A DNA stretch of 43,606 nt from Dehalococcoidia bacterium (GCA_030615765.1 JAUWYP010000018.1:1-43606); one strand, 5' to 3'. Positions 8,262 through 16,934 are shown, numbered from the stretch's first letter. The notes: a model not told the origin generated them from the letters alone. Program-made: numbers and translations.

Positions 8262-9118
8262 AGAATGACCCATAGCGCGTAATAGTATACCACCGGCACT
8301 ACGAACAGGACGCTGTCCAGGCGGTCGAGGACGCCGCCGTGGCCGGGCACCAGGACGCCCGCATCCTTGACGCCGGCCCCACGCTTGATCAGCGACTCTG
8401 CCAGGTCGCCCAGCTGGGCGGCCACAGGCACCAGGACGGCCAGAGGGATGAGGGGCCAGAGGTCTACCCCCAGGTCGAGGGCGTAGTTGAGGACCACCAG
8501 GCCCAGGGCACCGAAGAGGATGCCCCCCAGGGAGCCCTCCACCGTCTTGCCGGGGCTGATGCGCGGGACAAGCTTGGTGCGGCCGATGGCTCTCCCCACA
8601 AAGTAGGCGCTGGTGTCACTGGCGAAGGTAGCGAACAGGGCCAGGTACACCCAGTCCTGGCCGTTGTCGAGGTGGCGCAAGAGCACCAGATGGCTCCCCA
8701 GCCAGCCGATGTAGATCACACCGCCCACGCTGTGAAGCCAGTCGGGCAGGGCCCGCTCGCCATCGCCTCTGAGCACGAGCCAGAGGAAGGGGAGAACGGC
8801 AGCAAGAGCCAGGGCGCCCGCCCACCAATCGCCGCCATGATGGGCCGCCGCCACCAGCAGGGCAGTGAAAGCCGCTCCCATCAGGCCCAGGGGACGCTGG
8901 TTCAGCAGCCGCGGCAGCCGCACAGGGCTGATGGCAGCAAGGGGGTTCTCCACCAGCGTCGCATTCGCCGGCGGTGGTGCAACGGCAGCGTAGAACTCCA
9001 GGGCGGCGATGAACAGCAGAATGCCCAGGACGACGGAGAACCAGGCGCCGCCGGCCCAGATGACGACAAGAATGGCGGGCACGCCGATGACGGCGGTGGC
9101 GACCCGTTGAAGAAGCAT
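8258..9118 (-). CDS. cdsA: Phosphatidate cytidylyltransferase
   Basis: 286 residues with about seven to eight membrane helices. It makes CDP-diacylglycerol from phosphatidic acid and CTP, the entry to phospholipid synthesis. The family signature lies in the last third: SDTSAYFVGRAIGRTKLVPRISPGKTVEGSLGG is split here over two motifs, SDTSAYFVGRAIGRTK and SPGKTVEGSLGG, and near the end KRGAGVKDAG and GHGGVLDRLDS carry the catalytic aspartate region. ATG 9116-9118 overlaps the uppS stop by one base (TAATG), and its own stop overlaps the dxr GTG. The long Pro/Ala insertion after helix two (PPPANATLVENP) is not conserved in the family. Confidence 0.95.
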   Translation of the reverse strand: MLLQRVATAVIGVPAILVVIWAGGAWFSVVLGILLFIAALEFYAAVAPPPANATLVENPLAAISPVRLPRLLNQRPLGLMGAAFTALLVAAAHHGGDWWAGALALAAVLPFLWLVLRGDGERALPDWLHSVGGVIYIGWLGSHLVLLRHLDNGQDWVYLALFATFASDTSAYFVGRAIGRTKLVPRISPGKTVEGSLGGILFGALGLVVLNYALDLGVDLWPLIPLAVLVPVAAQLGDLAESLIKRGAGVKDAGVLVPGHGGVLDRLDSVLFVVPVVYYYALWVIL

Positions 9119-9909
9119 TAGCGCTTTCGCGAGTTCTTGGAGGAGCTCCGCCTATACCTGAGTTGGTCTTCGTCCTCGGGAAGGAGGCCGCCAAAGCGGC
9201 GCTTGCGCTGGCTGTAGGTTAGAAGGGCGTGGTCGATGTTCTCGCTGTCGAAGGCGGGCCAGTAGACGTCGGTGCAATAGAACTCGGCGTAAGCCCCCTG
9301 CCAAAGGAGAAAATTGGATAGGCGCATCTCGCCCGCCGTGCGAATGATCAGATCAGGGTCGGGAATGTCGGCGGTGTACAGATAGGAGGAGAACACGCCT
9401 TCGTCGACTCCATCCGGGGACAGGCCATTGGTCATCAGGCGGCGAGCGGCGTCCAGGATCTCCGCCCGGCCGCCGTAGTTGAAAGCGATGCACACCGTCA
9501 TGCGGTCGTTGTCCTTGGTCAGCTCGATAGCATCGAGAACCTGCTGCTGGAGCTTGGATGAGAGGCCGTCCAGGCGACCCAGGTGGAGGAGGCGGATGCC
9601 GTTCTCGTGGAAATGCCTGGTCTCCCGCTTGATGACCCGGCTGAGAATGCGCATGAGGCCCTGGACCTCCGGGCGCGGCCGATTCCAGTTCTCGGTGGAG
9701 AAGGCGTAGAGGGTGAGGTACTTGACGCCGTAGTCGGCAAAACGCTCGATAACCTGGCGGATGTTGTCGGTGCCAGCGCGATGGCCGGCCATGCGGGACA
9801 AGCCTCGCTGCCGAGCCCAGCGGCCGTTGCCGTCCATGATGATGGCCACGTGGTTCGGCACACAGCTCAAGGAAAGAGGGGCCGCCTCTTGAACGGGTTG
9901 CACAGCCAT
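9118..9909 (-). CDS. uppS: Undecaprenyl (isoprenyl) diphosphate synthase
   Basis: 263 residues. cis-Prenyltransferase that extends farnesyl diphosphate to the lipid carrier used for peptidoglycan and surface glycans. It has VAIIMDGNGRWARQRG with the catalytic aspartate at about residue 26, then GHRAGTDNIRQVIE, LTLYAFSTENWNRP and near the C-terminus DPDLIIRTAGEMRLSNFLLWQ and YCTDVYWPAFD. The ATG at 9907-9909 has GGAGGAAG about 12 bases upstream. The C-terminus is a basic, serine-rich tail (RRSSSKNSRKR). It lies 41 nt after frr and overlaps cdsA by one base. Its product feeds the WecA-like enzyme encoded at 36322-37503. Confidence 0.96.
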   Translation of the reverse strand: MAVQPVQEAAPLSLSCVPNHVAIIMDGNGRWARQRGLSRMAGHRAGTDNIRQVIERFADYGVKYLTLYAFSTENWNRPRPEVQGLMRILSRVIKRETRHFHENGIRLLHLGRLDGLSSKLQQQVLDAIELTKDNDRMTVCIAFNYGGRAEILDAARRLMTNGLSPDGVDEGVFSSYLYTADIPDPDLIIRTAGEMRLSNFLLWQGAYAEFYCTDVYWPAFDSENIDHALLTYSQRKRRFGGLLPEDEDQLRYRRSSSKNSRKR

Positions 9910-9950
9910 AGTCTTGGTTCTACTTCCTCCGCGGGCGCCGCCTGAGCCCC

Positions 9951-10508
9951 CTAGACCGCCAGCAGCTCCGCTTCCTTCTCCTCGCCCACCCGCTCGATCT
10001 CCTGGATGAAGCCGTCGGTCACCTTCTGGAGCTCGTCCTGACCTCGATACTGGGCATCCTCGGAGACCTCCTTTTCCCTCTGGAGGCGGCGCAGCTCGTC
10101 GTGGCAGTCGCGCCGCACGTTGCGGACGGCCACCCGTCCCTCCTCCACCTTCTTGCGCACCACCTTGACTAGCTCCTTGCGCCTCTCCTCGGTGAGCTGA
10201 GGGATCGCCAGGCGGATGATATTGCCATCATTGATCGGGTTGAGCCCCAGGTCTGCCTTGTGGATAGCCTTTTCGATGGCCCCCAGGCTCTGGCGATCCC
10301 AGGGCTGGATGACGAGGAGGCGAGGCTCCGGCACGCTGATGGTGGCCAGCTGATTCAGAGGAGTGGGAGCACCGTAGTAGTCCACCCGCAGGTGCTCTAT
10401 CAGGCCCGGGTGAGCGCGGCCGGTGCGAATGGTGGCCAGTTCCTTGCGCAGGGCCTCTACCGCTTTGCCCATCCGGTTCTTGGCATCGGCCAGGACATCG
10501 TCTATCAT
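9951..10508 (-). CDS. frr: Ribosome recycling factor
   Basis: 185 residues, exactly the normal family length. With EF-G it splits post-termination ribosomes. Conserved blocks are the first helix ([39 protein letters not shown], quoted only in part as IRTGRAHP and [14 protein letters not shown]), then [28 protein letters not shown] and VAVRNVRRD. The ATG overlaps the pyrH stop as ATGA (10505-10508), indicating translational coupling. Identification is certain. Confidence 0.97.
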   Translation of the reverse strand: MIDDVLADAKNRMGKAVEALRKELATIRTGRAHPGLIEHLRVDYYGAPTPLNQLATISVPEPRLLVIQPWDRQSLGAIEKAIHKADLGLNPINDGNIIRLAIPQLTEERRKELVKVVRKKVEEGRVAVRNVRRDCHDELRRLQREKEVSEDAQYRGQDELQKVTDGFIQEIERVGEEKEAELLAV

Positions 10509-11257
10509 CGCTCACCTCCCGGTGCCAGGGCGGATTCATGCTGGCCCACTAGGGTGCCTATCTTCTCGCCGCTGGCCACCCGCGAGATGCTATTGGGCGC
10601 TCGCAGGTCGAAAACGACGATGGGGAGGTTGTTGTCCATGCACAGGGAAAGGGCGGTGCTATCCATGACCTCCAGACGACGGCTGAGGGCTTCCATATAG
10701 CTGAGCGTTTGGAAGCGGCGGGCGCTGGCAACCTTGCTAGGGTCGGCATCGTAGACGCCGTCCACCTTGTTCTTGGCCATAAGTAGAACGTCTGCATCGA
10801 TCTCGACTGCTCGCAGGGCAGCCGCCGTATCGGTAGTCATGTAGGGATTGCCGGTGCCGGCAGCGAAGATGACCACCCGCCCTTTCTCCAAGTGGCGAAT
10901 GGCCCGGCGCCGAATGTAGGATTCGGCCACCGCCTGAACAATGATGGCTGACTGGGTGCGCACAGTGACGCCAAGCCTCTCCAGGGCGTCCTGAAGGGCC
11001 AGGGCATTAATGACAGTAGCCAGCATGCCGGCGTAGTCGGCGGTGGCCCGATCCATGCCGGCAGCGCTGGCATCGGAGCCGCGAAAGACGTTGCCGCCGC
11101 CCACTACGACCGCCGCCTCGATGCCCATGTCCAGCACATTCTTGATCTCATCAGCGATGAGCGCCAGAGTGTCGGCGTCTATGCCGTAGCTCTGGTTACC
11201 CATGAGGGCTTCACCGCTGAGCTTCAGGAGGATGCGGTTGTAAGGTGACGTGGCCAC
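10505..11257 (-). CDS. pyrH: UMP kinase
   Basis: 250 residues, amino-acid-kinase fold. Phosphorylates UMP to UDP with ATP and is usually hexameric and feedback-inhibited by UTP. It shows [12 protein letters not shown] at the N-terminus, [10 protein letters not shown], the regulatory and nucleotide loops [18 protein letters not shown]-type (seen as [16 protein letters not shown]), [31 protein letters not shown], and the C-terminal [10 protein letters not shown]. Start at ATG 11255-11257, 13 nt after the tsf stop. It is in the rpsB-tsf-pyrH-frr order that is nearly universal in bacteria. Confidence 0.97.
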   Translation of the reverse strand: MATSPYNRILLKLSGEALMGNQSYGIDADTLALIADEIKNVLDMGIEAAVVVGGGNVFRGSDASAAGMDRATADYAGMLATVINALALQDALERLGVTVRTQSAIIVQAVAESYIRRRAIRHLEKGRVVIFAAGTGNPYMTTDTAAALRAVEIDADVLLMAKNKVDGVYDADPSKVASARRFQTLSYMEALSRRLEVMDSTALSLCMDNNLPIVVFDLRAPNSISRVASGEKIGTLVGQHESALAPGGER

Positions 11258-11270
11258 GGGCCACCTGCCT

Positions 11271-11777
11271 TTAGCGCCCTAGGTGGAAGCGGGCAAAGCG
11301 GCGCACTCTGATATTCTCGCCGGTCTTGGCTATGGTTTCGTTGATCAGGTCTTGAATAGCGCGGTTGGAGTCTTTGATGAAGGGCTGGGCCAACAGGCAG
11401 AGCTCCTCAGGGTTGCCGTTGCTGCCTGCTGGTAGTTCCTCCGGCGCGATGTGTTGGGGGTCGGTGGCTGCCACCTGCATCGCTAGGTCGTGGGCCAAGG
11501 CTCGGAACTCGTCGGTGCGGGCCACAAAGTCGGTCTGGCAATTCAGTTCCACCAGCGCGCCCAGACGGCCGTCGGGGTGGATGTAGGCCTCCACCAAGCC
11601 CTGCCGCGTCTCTTCGGTGGCCTTCTTTCCGGCTATAGCAATCCCCCGCTGATGCAGGATCTCTTTGGCCCTCTCCAGCTCTCCTCCGGTCTCCTCCAGG
11701 GCCTTCTTGCAATCCAGCATGCCGGCGCCAGTGAGATCGCGCAATTTCTTAACGGTCTCTGCGGGAACAGCCATCAT
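11271..11777 (-). CDS. tsf: Elongation factor Ts, short form
   Basis: 168 residues. Guanine-nucleotide exchange factor for EF-Tu. The N-terminal UBA-like helix block [21 protein letters not shown] and the core signature [16 protein letters not shown] are clear. The second dimerisation subdomain of the E. coli-length protein is missing; such short forms are normal in several phyla, so this is not a truncation. The first of two adjacent ATGs (11775-11777) has GAGG about 7 bases upstream. It follows rpsB by 22 nt. Confidence 0.95.
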   Translation of the reverse strand: MMAVPAETVKKLRDLTGAGMLDCKKALEETGGELERAKEILHQRGIAIAGKKATEETRQGLVEAYIHPDGRLGALVELNCQTDFVARTDEFRALAHDLAMQVAATDPQHIAPEELPAGSNGNPEELCLLAQPFIKDSNRAIQDLINETIAKTGENIRVRRFARFHLGR

Positions 11778-11799
11778 ATCTTGCCTCAGGCCTGTTGTA

Positions 11800-12801
11800 C
11801 TATTCGTTGGCTACTTCTCGTTCCTGCTGCTGGTCTGATTCGGGCTGCGGTTCAGCTTCCGCTTCAGCTGTCTCTTCCGGCTGTGGCTCCTGCGGTTCAG
11901 CTTCCGCTTCAGCTGCCTCTTCCGGCTGTGGCTCCTGCGATTCGGCCACCGCTTCGGGCTGCTGCTCCTCGGGCTCGGCCACGTATGCCGGCGGCGGCTC
12001 CCCCTCCCTCCCGCCGATGTATTCGGGTGCGGGCTCGTCGGGAGAAGCCACGTAGCCCGTCTCCTGGAAGGCTCCGACATCCACCGCCTCCAGGGCCTCC
12101 TTGGCAGCGTACTCGCGGGCGGCCAGGCCCTCTAGGATGGCATCGGCTATCCGGCCGGTCACAAGCTTGATGGCCCGAATGGCATCGTCGTTGGACGGAA
12201 TGGGGTAGTCGATCTCCTCAGGGTTGCAGTTAGTATCCACCATCGCCAGGATCGGTATCTCCATGCGGATGGCCTCGGCCACGGCGATGCTCTCCTTGGA
12301 GGGGTCAACCACGTACAAGGCACCCGGCAGTTTGGTCATCTCTTTGATGCCCACCAGGTGGCGATTCAGGCGGGCTATCTCCTTCTCCACCTTGAGGGCC
12401 TCTTTCTTGAGCATGCGTTCGAACTCGCCCCGCTCGCGGGCATCCTCCAGCCGCACCAGGTGGTCGATGCGGGCCTGAATGGTGGCGAAGTTGGTGAAGG
12501 TGCCTCCCAGCCAGCGGCTGCTGACGTAAGGCATAAAGCAGCGCTTGGCCTCCGTCTCAATGGTCTCCTGGGCCTGCTTCTTGGTGCCCACGAAGAGGAT
12601 CGCCTCCCCCTGGGCCGCCAGCTCCCGCACGAACTCGCAGGCCCCCTCCAAGCGCCCCACCGTCTGCTGAAGGTCGATGATGTGGATGCCGTTGCGCTCG
12701 CTGAAGATGAAGGGCCGCATCTTGGGGTTCCAGCGGCGGGTCTGGTGGCCGAAGTGGACTCCGGCTTCCAGCAGCGCCTTCATGGAGACGGGGCTGGTCA
12801 A
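11800..12801 (-). CDS. rpsB: 30S ribosomal protein S2 with long acidic C-terminal tail
   Basis: 333 residues, about 80-100 longer than usual. The S2 core (about 1-240) is normal: [23 protein letters not shown] at the start, [39 protein letters not shown] and [21 protein letters not shown]. After about residue 240 there is a Pro/Glu/Ala/Gln-rich tail made partly of a 15-residue repeat (units like [12 protein letters not shown]). S2 binds the small subunit at the head-body junction. A tail this acidic would most likely be solvent-exposed and disordered. It is the first gene of the long rpsB-to-proS run, with its own promoter. Function of the tail is unknown. Confidence 0.95.
   Translation of the reverse strand: MTSPVSMKALLEAGVHFGHQTRRWNPKMRPFIFSERNGIHIIDLQQTVGRLEGACEFVRELAAQGEAILFVGTKKQAQETIETEAKRCFMPYVSSRWLGGTFTNFATIQARIDHLVRLEDARERGEFERMLKKEALKVEKEIARLNRHLVGIKEMTKLPGALYVVDPSKESIAVAEAIRMEIPILAMVDTNCNPEEIDYPIPSNDDAIRAIKLVTGRIADAILEGLAAREYAAKEALEAVDVGAFQETGYVASPDEPAPEYIGGREGEPPPAYVAEPEEQQPEAVAESQEPQPEEAAEAEAEPQEPQPEETAEAEAEPQPESDQQQEREVANE
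11849..11938 (-). repeat. Two 45-bp tandem repeats in the rpsB tail
   Basis: Bases 11849-11893 and 11894-11938 match at 44 of 45 positions; the only difference is one T/C. A more degenerate third copy may follow at 11939 onward. Each unit encodes 15 residues rich in Glu, Ala, Pro and Gln, so copy-number change keeps the reading frame. Confidence 0.9.
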
Positions 12802-12853
12802 AGGTCTCTTCCCCCTCCTCGGGTTCTCTTATCCGGCCGGATGTTCGGCTGAA

Positions 12854-12882
12854 AGTATAGCATAGGCCTAGAGGCGGAGCAA
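12854..12882 (-). promoter_or_regulatory. Promoter for rpsB operon
   Basis: On the minus strand TTGCTC (12877-12882), a 17-base spacer and TATACT (12854-12859) lie 53 bases upstream of the rpsB ATG, in the 144-base gap after scpA. This fits a sigma-70-type promoter for the rpsB-to-proS run. The short untranslated leader could hold an S2 autoregulatory element, but none is recognisable by eye. Confidence 0.7.
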
Positions 12883-12945
12883 TGGCAGCCGATACGGGGA
12901 TATGGCCTGCGTGACCTCCCCGCAGATGCCACTTCCTGGACGAGA

Positions 12946-13680
12946 TCAGGGCGAGACGCTTGCCGCCGCCTCCGTCGCTACCAGTATTATGTCACGGAAA
13001 CGGCCCCTCTGCCTGGCCACCAGCTGGCTAGCCTTTATCAGCTCCAGCACGGCCAGAAAGACGACTATCACCTCCAGGCGGGAGGAGCAGACCTCGACCA
13101 GCGAGCGGAAGGGGACCCGCCCGGAGCCGCTGGCCACCGCCGCCATCACCGCCGCCATCTTCTCCTCCACCGTCACCGTCTCCCGCTCGATAGCGCCCTC
13201 CTCGGGCTCGGCGGGCTGACGGCTCAGGGCCTCCTGAAAGATGTTCAGCAGACCCTCCAGAGTCACACCCTTCAGCCCCGGCGGCAAGACGAAATCTTTC
13301 GATGGCGGGGCCAGACGAGGGTAGGCACGGCGCCCTTGCTCCTCCAGGTCCCGAAAGGCCCCCGCCGCCTCCCGGAATCGCTTGTACTCCACCAACATCT
13401 GGGCCAAGGCCTCGCCCGCGTCCTTCTTCTCGCCCTCTCTCCGACGAGGCCGCAGCTCAGGCAGCAGCGCGCGGGACTTTATGTAGAGGAGCCTGGCCCC
13501 CACAGCTATGAATTCCGCCAAGGCCTCAGCCTCCAGCCCCTCAGCGGAACGCAGGTGAGCCCAGTACTGATCGGTGACCTGAGCCAACGATACGGCGGTG
13601 ATGTCCAGCTCTTCCCTCTCGATGAGATCGAGGAGAAGGTCGAGGGGGCCCTGGAAGACCGAAAGCTTCAGCTCGAACAT
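12946..13680 (-). CDS. scpA: Segregation and condensation protein A (kleisin)
   Basis: 244 residues from ATG 13678-13680 (MFELKLSVFQGPLDLLLDLI), the standard ScpA start. ScpA is the kleisin subunit bridging the SMC dimer in bacterial chromosome condensation, together with ScpB. The N-terminal SMC-binding helices (GPLDLLLDLIEREELDITAVSLAQVTDQY in segments), the ALAEFIAVGARLLYIKSRALLP block, a charged variable middle, and the C-terminal winged-helix (FRSLVEVCSSRLEVIVVFLAVLELIKASQL) are all present. No scpB follows; the next gene is rpsB. It is downstream of aroF with 49 nt between, probably in the CPBP-trpA-aroH-aroF-scpA transcript. Confidence 0.93.
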   Translation of the reverse strand: MFELKLSVFQGPLDLLLDLIEREELDITAVSLAQVTDQYWAHLRSAEGLEAEALAEFIAVGARLLYIKSRALLPELRPRRREGEKKDAGEALAQMLVEYKRFREAAGAFRDLEEQGRRAYPRLAPPSKDFVLPPGLKGVTLEGLLNIFQEALSRQPAEPEEGAIERETVTVEEKMAAVMAAVASGSGRVPFRSLVEVCSSRLEVIVVFLAVLELIKASQLVARQRGRFRDIILVATEAAASVSP

Positions 13681-13729
13681 CTCTGCTTGCCTTCTTCGAT
13701 CCCTAGGGCCCCCGGATTGCTGCCTTCGC

Positions 13730-14752
13730 CTAGCTTGCCGCCAGCGGCCTCCCCACCACCCCGGCCACATCCCGCACGCGCTCCATCATCTGCCGGAAGG
13801 CGTCGAAGGTGAGGGACTGTGCGCTATCGGAGAGGGCGCGATCGGGATTGGGGTGCAACTCCACGATGAGGCCGTCGGCGCCGGCAGCCACTGACGCCAT
13901 GGCCATGGGCTCCACCAGGTAACGGTAACCGGTGGCGTGACTAGGATCGCCGATGATGGGCAGATGGCTAAGACGCTTGGCTGCCGGAATGATGCTCAGG
14001 TCCATGGTGAAGCGTGTGATGGTCTCGAAGGTGCGAATGCCCCTCTCGCAGAGCATCACCTGACTGTTCCCCTCGGCCAAGACGTACTCAGCGGCCAAGA
14101 GCCACTCCTGCAAGGGAGCCCACATGCCCCGCTTGAGCATCACCGGCTTGCCCGCACGGCCCACCTCGTCCAGAAGAGTGAAATTCTGCATGCTGCGGCT
14201 GCCGACCTGAAGGATGTCAACGTAGCGAGCTACCAGTTCCACATCGCGCGGGTCCATCACCTCGCTGATGATCGGCAGGCCGGTTTCCGCCTTGGCCGCC
14301 GCCAGGATCTGGAGCCCCTTCTCCCCCAGGCCGCGGAAGGCGTAGGGATTGGTGCGCGGCTTGAAGGCGCCGCCGCGCAGGATGTGGCCACCGGCCTCCT
14401 TCACCACCCGCGCAGTGGCCATCATTTGCTCCTCGGTGTCCACCGAGCACTGGCCGGCCATGACCACCGTGTTGCCACCGCCGATGGCCACGTTGCCCAC
14501 CCTGATGACCGTGTCCTCGGGCTTGAACTCGCGGCTGGCCAGCTTGTAGGGCCGGCTGACCGGCACCACGTCCGCCACGCCCTCCAGCACAGCCAGCTCG
14601 TCGGCCAGCTCGGGATAGGTTTGACCCACCACCCCCACGACCGTTCTCTCCACGCCGCGGGAGAGGCTGCCCTTGAAACCCAGCTCTTTCAGACGTTCGA
14701 GAACCCCATCGATCTCCTTTTCCGTTGAGCCTACTCTCATCACCACTATCAT
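13730..14752 (-). CDS. aroF: 3-deoxy-7-phosphoheptulonate synthase, class I-beta
   Basis: 340 residues. Joins PEP and erythrose 4-phosphate, the first shikimate step. An N-terminal ferredoxin-like/ACT-like regulatory domain (about 1-65, MIVVMRVGSTEKEIDGVLERL) precedes the (beta/alpha)8 barrel. Visible barrel motifs are RGGAFKPRTNPYAFRGLG, ISEVMDP, QVGSRSMQNF, MLKRGM, LCERGIRTF, GDPSHATGYR and GLIVELHPNPDRALSD. The usual GPCS motif reads MAGQCSVDTEEQ: the metal-binding cysteine is kept but Pro is Gln. The N-terminal domain in this class mediates feedback control by aromatic amino acids. It lies 12 nt after aroH. The alternative name is aroG/aroA(G) depending on species. Confidence 0.94.
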   Translation of the reverse strand: MIVVMRVGSTEKEIDGVLERLKELGFKGSLSRGVERTVVGVVGQTYPELADELAVLEGVADVVPVSRPYKLASREFKPEDTVIRVGNVAIGGGNTVVMAGQCSVDTEEQMMATARVVKEAGGHILRGGAFKPRTNPYAFRGLGEKGLQILAAAKAETGLPIISEVMDPRDVELVARYVDILQVGSRSMQNFTLLDEVGRAGKPVMLKRGMWAPLQEWLLAAEYVLAEGNSQVMLCERGIRTFETITRFTMDLSIIPAAKRLSHLPIIGDPSHATGYRYLVEPMAMASVAAGADGLIVELHPNPDRALSDSAQSLTFDAFRQMMERVRDVAGVVGRPLAAS

Positions 14753-14764
14753 AGGATTGCCTCC

Positions 14765-15145
14765 CTAGGGCTTGCCTTCAGGCCCGAACTGAAAGTCCGG
14801 CCTTAGAGCCCTGGCTCCCCGCAGGTAGACGTGCACGATCTGGTCGGCCCGCTTGTCCGTGTTCACGTGCAAGAGAATGCGCAGGCACATTGGCAGGCTC
14901 CCCGGCACGGCCATCTCGTGTCCACACAGGAGGGGCACATCGTCCCACCCCAGTCGACGAGCGGCCAGGGCGGGGAACTCGGCATTCAGGTCGGGTGTGG
15001 TAGTGAAGAAGGCGCTGGCCACATCCTCAGGCTTGATGCCGTTGGCCTTCACCATCGCTGCCAGCAGCTCGGCAGTGGCCTCCAAGATGGCTTCGCCGCT
15101 ATTGGCCTCCACCGTGGTAGCGCCGCGGATGCCTCGACACAGCAT
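14765..15145 (-). CDS. aroH: Chorismate mutase, AroH type
   Basis: 126 residues from ATG 15143-15145 ([16 protein letters not shown]). This is the trimeric pseudo-alpha/beta-barrel form known from Bacillus subtilis, converting chorismate to prephenate for Phe/Tyr. The expected active-site residues are visible: Arg in RGIRGATTV, Glu in [10 protein letters not shown], Arg in [11 protein letters not shown] and Tyr in [13 protein letters not shown]. An in-frame extension to 15226 crosses a palindrome and carries nothing AroH-like, so I use the shorter start, though its best purine-rich ribosome site is about 17 bases away. It is between trpA and aroF, so the branch point toward Phe/Tyr is encoded with the first shikimate enzyme. 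Confidence 0.93.
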   Translation of the reverse strand: MLCRGIRGATTVEANSGEAILEATAELLAAMVKANGIKPEDVASAFFTTTPDLNAEFPALAARRLGWDDVPLLCGHEMAVPGSLPMCLRILLHVNTDKRADQIVHVYLRGARALRPDFQFGPEGKP

Positions 15146-15191
15146 GCCGAAGGGTCTTTCCCCCTCCCCAGCAAACGAGCCTGCCAGGCCG

Positions 15192-15213
15192 GCCCGCCTA
15201 CCAACAGGCGGGC
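15192..15213. repeat. Palindrome between trpA and aroH
   Basis: Perfect 8-base arms GCCCGCCT (15192-15199) and AGGCGGGC (15206-15213) flank a 6-base loop. It lies in the 110-base gap between the trpA stop and the aroH start. No T-run follows, so it is not a clear terminator. It resembles the GCCTGCC palindromes in dxr and gmk. Confidence 0.7.
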
Positions 15214-15255
15214 TAGTGTGGGGCAAACGCCCCGGCCTGGAAGCCGCCGGCCGTC

Positions 15256-16062
15256 CTAGACCGTGGCGTTCCGTCGGCCAGTAACCACCTCCACATATTC
15301 CCTCACCCTTTCCTCCCGCTCTTCGGCGGGTGCGCGGTCGATAACATTGATGATGGCACTACCAATGACAGCGGCCTCCGCCCCCAGGCCTGCTACCGTC
15401 TCCAGGTGCTCCCGCTTGGAGATGCCGAAGCCCACAGCCAAGGGCAACGAGGTGTGGCCTCGCACCCGTGCCAGGAACTGCGACAGCCCCGCGGGTAGCT
15501 GCCCGCGAGCGCCGGTGACCCCTGTCAAGCTTACACAATATATGAAACCGCTCGCCTGGGCCGCCACCAGAGCGATGCGCTCATCGCTGCTGGTAGGCGC
15601 CAGTAGATAGATTAAATCGAGCCCGCGACCAGCGCAGGCCGTTTGCACTCCGGCGGCCTCCTCGGGCGGCAGATCCACCTCGATCAGGCCGTCAGCACCG
15701 GCGGCACCAGCATCGCGGGCGAACTCATCGATCCCGTACGCCAGTACGGAGTTGTAGTATCCCATAAGCAGAAGCGGTATGGCAAGCCCCCGCGCCCTGA
15801 GCTGCTTCACCACGTCCAGACAGAGGGCCGGCGTCACCCCCTGCTGGAGAGCACAATGGCTGGCCCGCTGAATAGTAGTGCCGTCGGCCAGGGGGTCGCT
15901 GAAGGGTACGCCCAGCTCCACCATGTCGGCGCCGCCGGCCGCCAGGGCGGGCACCAGGCGCAGCGTCGTCTCCGTGTCCGGGTAGCCCACCGTCAGGTAG
16001 GCGATGAGGCCCAGCCGCCCCTTCTTCCGCAGACGGGCCATCGTCTGGCCGATGCGGCTCAC
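15256..16062 (-). CDS. trpA: Tryptophan synthase alpha subunit
   Basis: 268 residues from GTG 16060-16062 (read as [28 protein letters not shown] in two parts, [14 protein letters not shown] and [12 protein letters not shown]), the usual TrpA opening. It cleaves indole-3-glycerol phosphate to indole. Catalytic Glu and Asp lie in [18 protein letters not shown]; the substrate loop [11 protein letters not shown] and the phosphate-binding [12 protein letters not shown] are present. The GTG overlaps the stop of the CPBP gene (GTGA) with GGAGGT just upstream, so trpA is translationally coupled to that protease gene. It is not next to trpB: a divergent methyltransferase gene and the CPBP gene lie between, so trpA is outside the T-box transcript. 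Confidence 0.95.
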   Translation of the reverse strand: MSRIGQTMARLRKKGRLGLIAYLTVGYPDTETTLRLVPALAAGGADMVELGVPFSDPLADGTTIQRASHCALQQGVTPALCLDVVKQLRARGLAIPLLLMGYYNSVLAYGIDEFARDAGAAGADGLIEVDLPPEEAAGVQTACAGRGLDLIYLLAPTSSDERIALVAAQASGFIYCVSLTGVTGARGQLPAGLSQFLARVRGHTSLPLAVGFGISKREHLETVAGLGAEAAVIGSAIINVIDRAPAEEREERVREYVEVVTGRRNATV

Positions 16063-16817
16063 AAGCCACCTCCCGAGACCACACCCGCCACAAAGCCGAT
16101 GGCATTGAACGCGAAGTGGGCGAGAATGCTCGTCCAAAGGGAGCCGGAGAAGACATAGACGTAGGCCAGCAGCATGCCGATGATGGTGAAGGGGATGAGG
16201 AGCCCCAGGCTGCCGTGAATCGCGCCGAACAGGAGTCCGCTTGCCAGGGCTGCCCAAAAGACGCCCCAGCGCACGCGCAGAGTCGAGAAAAGAAAGCCGC
16301 GAAAGAAGACCTCCTCAGCTATAGGAGCCGCCACCAGCACCAGCACTGCCACCAAAGGTAGAATAACCGGGCTCTCGAACATGCCCTCCGGCAGGTTGCC
16401 CTCGGGCACTAGCCCCCCAATCCCCAGCAGTTCCACGATAAGAAGGTACAAGGCGAAGACGACATAGGCAGCCACCAAGAACGCCACCGCCATTGCCACC
16501 GGCAGCCACCAGCCGCCGCGGACAGCAGAGCGAAAGCCCAGCGCCTGCCAGCCGCAGGAGTATCGCCGCACGCTGAACCAGGCAACCGCGGCCACTGCGG
16601 TCACGTATAGGGCCAGGCCGACCCCCAGGACACCGGCATTCTCGACGTCATCGCTGGGATCCTCCACGACAGCGAAGACGATGCCCATTACGATGAAGGC
16701 AAGGATGGTGGCGGCGATGACCCAGGCCACGGTCAGCCCCAGGTCACGTAGCCGCCACGGCACCTCCGGTCGCGCCCCCTCGATGGCCTGTTGCGGCTGA
16801 ACCAGCATATCCCCCAT
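16059..16817 (-). CDS. CPBP-family intramembrane metalloprotease
   Basis: 252 residues with about seven to eight hydrophobic helices. CPBP (CAAX protease and bacteriocin-processing, Abi) enzymes are membrane proteases. The three motif blocks are present: IAEEVFFRGFLFSTLR with the paired glutamates and arginine, AIHGSLGLL, and LAHFAFNAIGF with the last His/Asn. ATG 16815-16817 is used; ATG 16806-16808 has a better-spaced purine-rich site and is possible. It has its own promoter at 16846-16874 and leads the transcript into trpA. Known members process prenylated or peptide substrates; no substrate is evident here, and coupling with trpA is unexplained. Confidence 0.88.
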   Translation of the reverse strand: MGDMLVQPQQAIEGARPEVPWRLRDLGLTVAWVIAATILAFIVMGIVFAVVEDPSDDVENAGVLGVGLALYVTAVAAVAWFSVRRYSCGWQALGFRSAVRGGWWLPVAMAVAFLVAAYVVFALYLLIVELLGIGGLVPEGNLPEGMFESPVILPLVAVLVLVAAPIAEEVFFRGFLFSTLRVRWGVFWAALASGLLFGAIHGSLGLLIPFTIIGMLLAYVYVFSGSLWTSILAHFAFNAIGFVAGVVSGGGL

Positions 16818-16845
16818 TCCTGTCGAAACCGATAGGTTGATTCTA

Positions 16846-16874
16846 TTAATAGCATGCCCTCCCATCGCTGGCAA
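16846..16874 (-). promoter_or_regulatory. Promoter for CPBP-trpA-aroH-aroF-scpA
   Basis: On the minus strand TTGCCA (16869-16874), 17 bases, then TATTAA (16846-16851). It lies 29 bases upstream of the CPBP start, back to back with a plus-strand promoter for the methyltransferase gene. It would give trpA transcription independent of the trp T-box. Confidence 0.65.
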
Positions 16875-16883
16875 ATTGGGGGA

Positions 16884-16913
16884 TTGGACGCGAACCCCCT
16901 CCTGCCGTACACT
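16884..16913 (+). promoter_or_regulatory. Promoter for the methyltransferase gene
   Basis: TTGGAC (16884-16889), 18 bases, then TACACT (16908-16913), ending 21 bases before the ATG at 16935. It diverges from the CPBP-trpA promoter, and the two -35 boxes are only about 10 bases apart. Confidence 0.55.
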
Positions 16914-16934
16914 GCTCTCGCCGAGGCGGAAGCC

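Noticed and set aside
11271-11777. EF-Ts as a truncated gene
   Set aside because: Short EF-Ts proteins of about 165-200 residues are normal in several phyla, and the core motifs and ends are intact.
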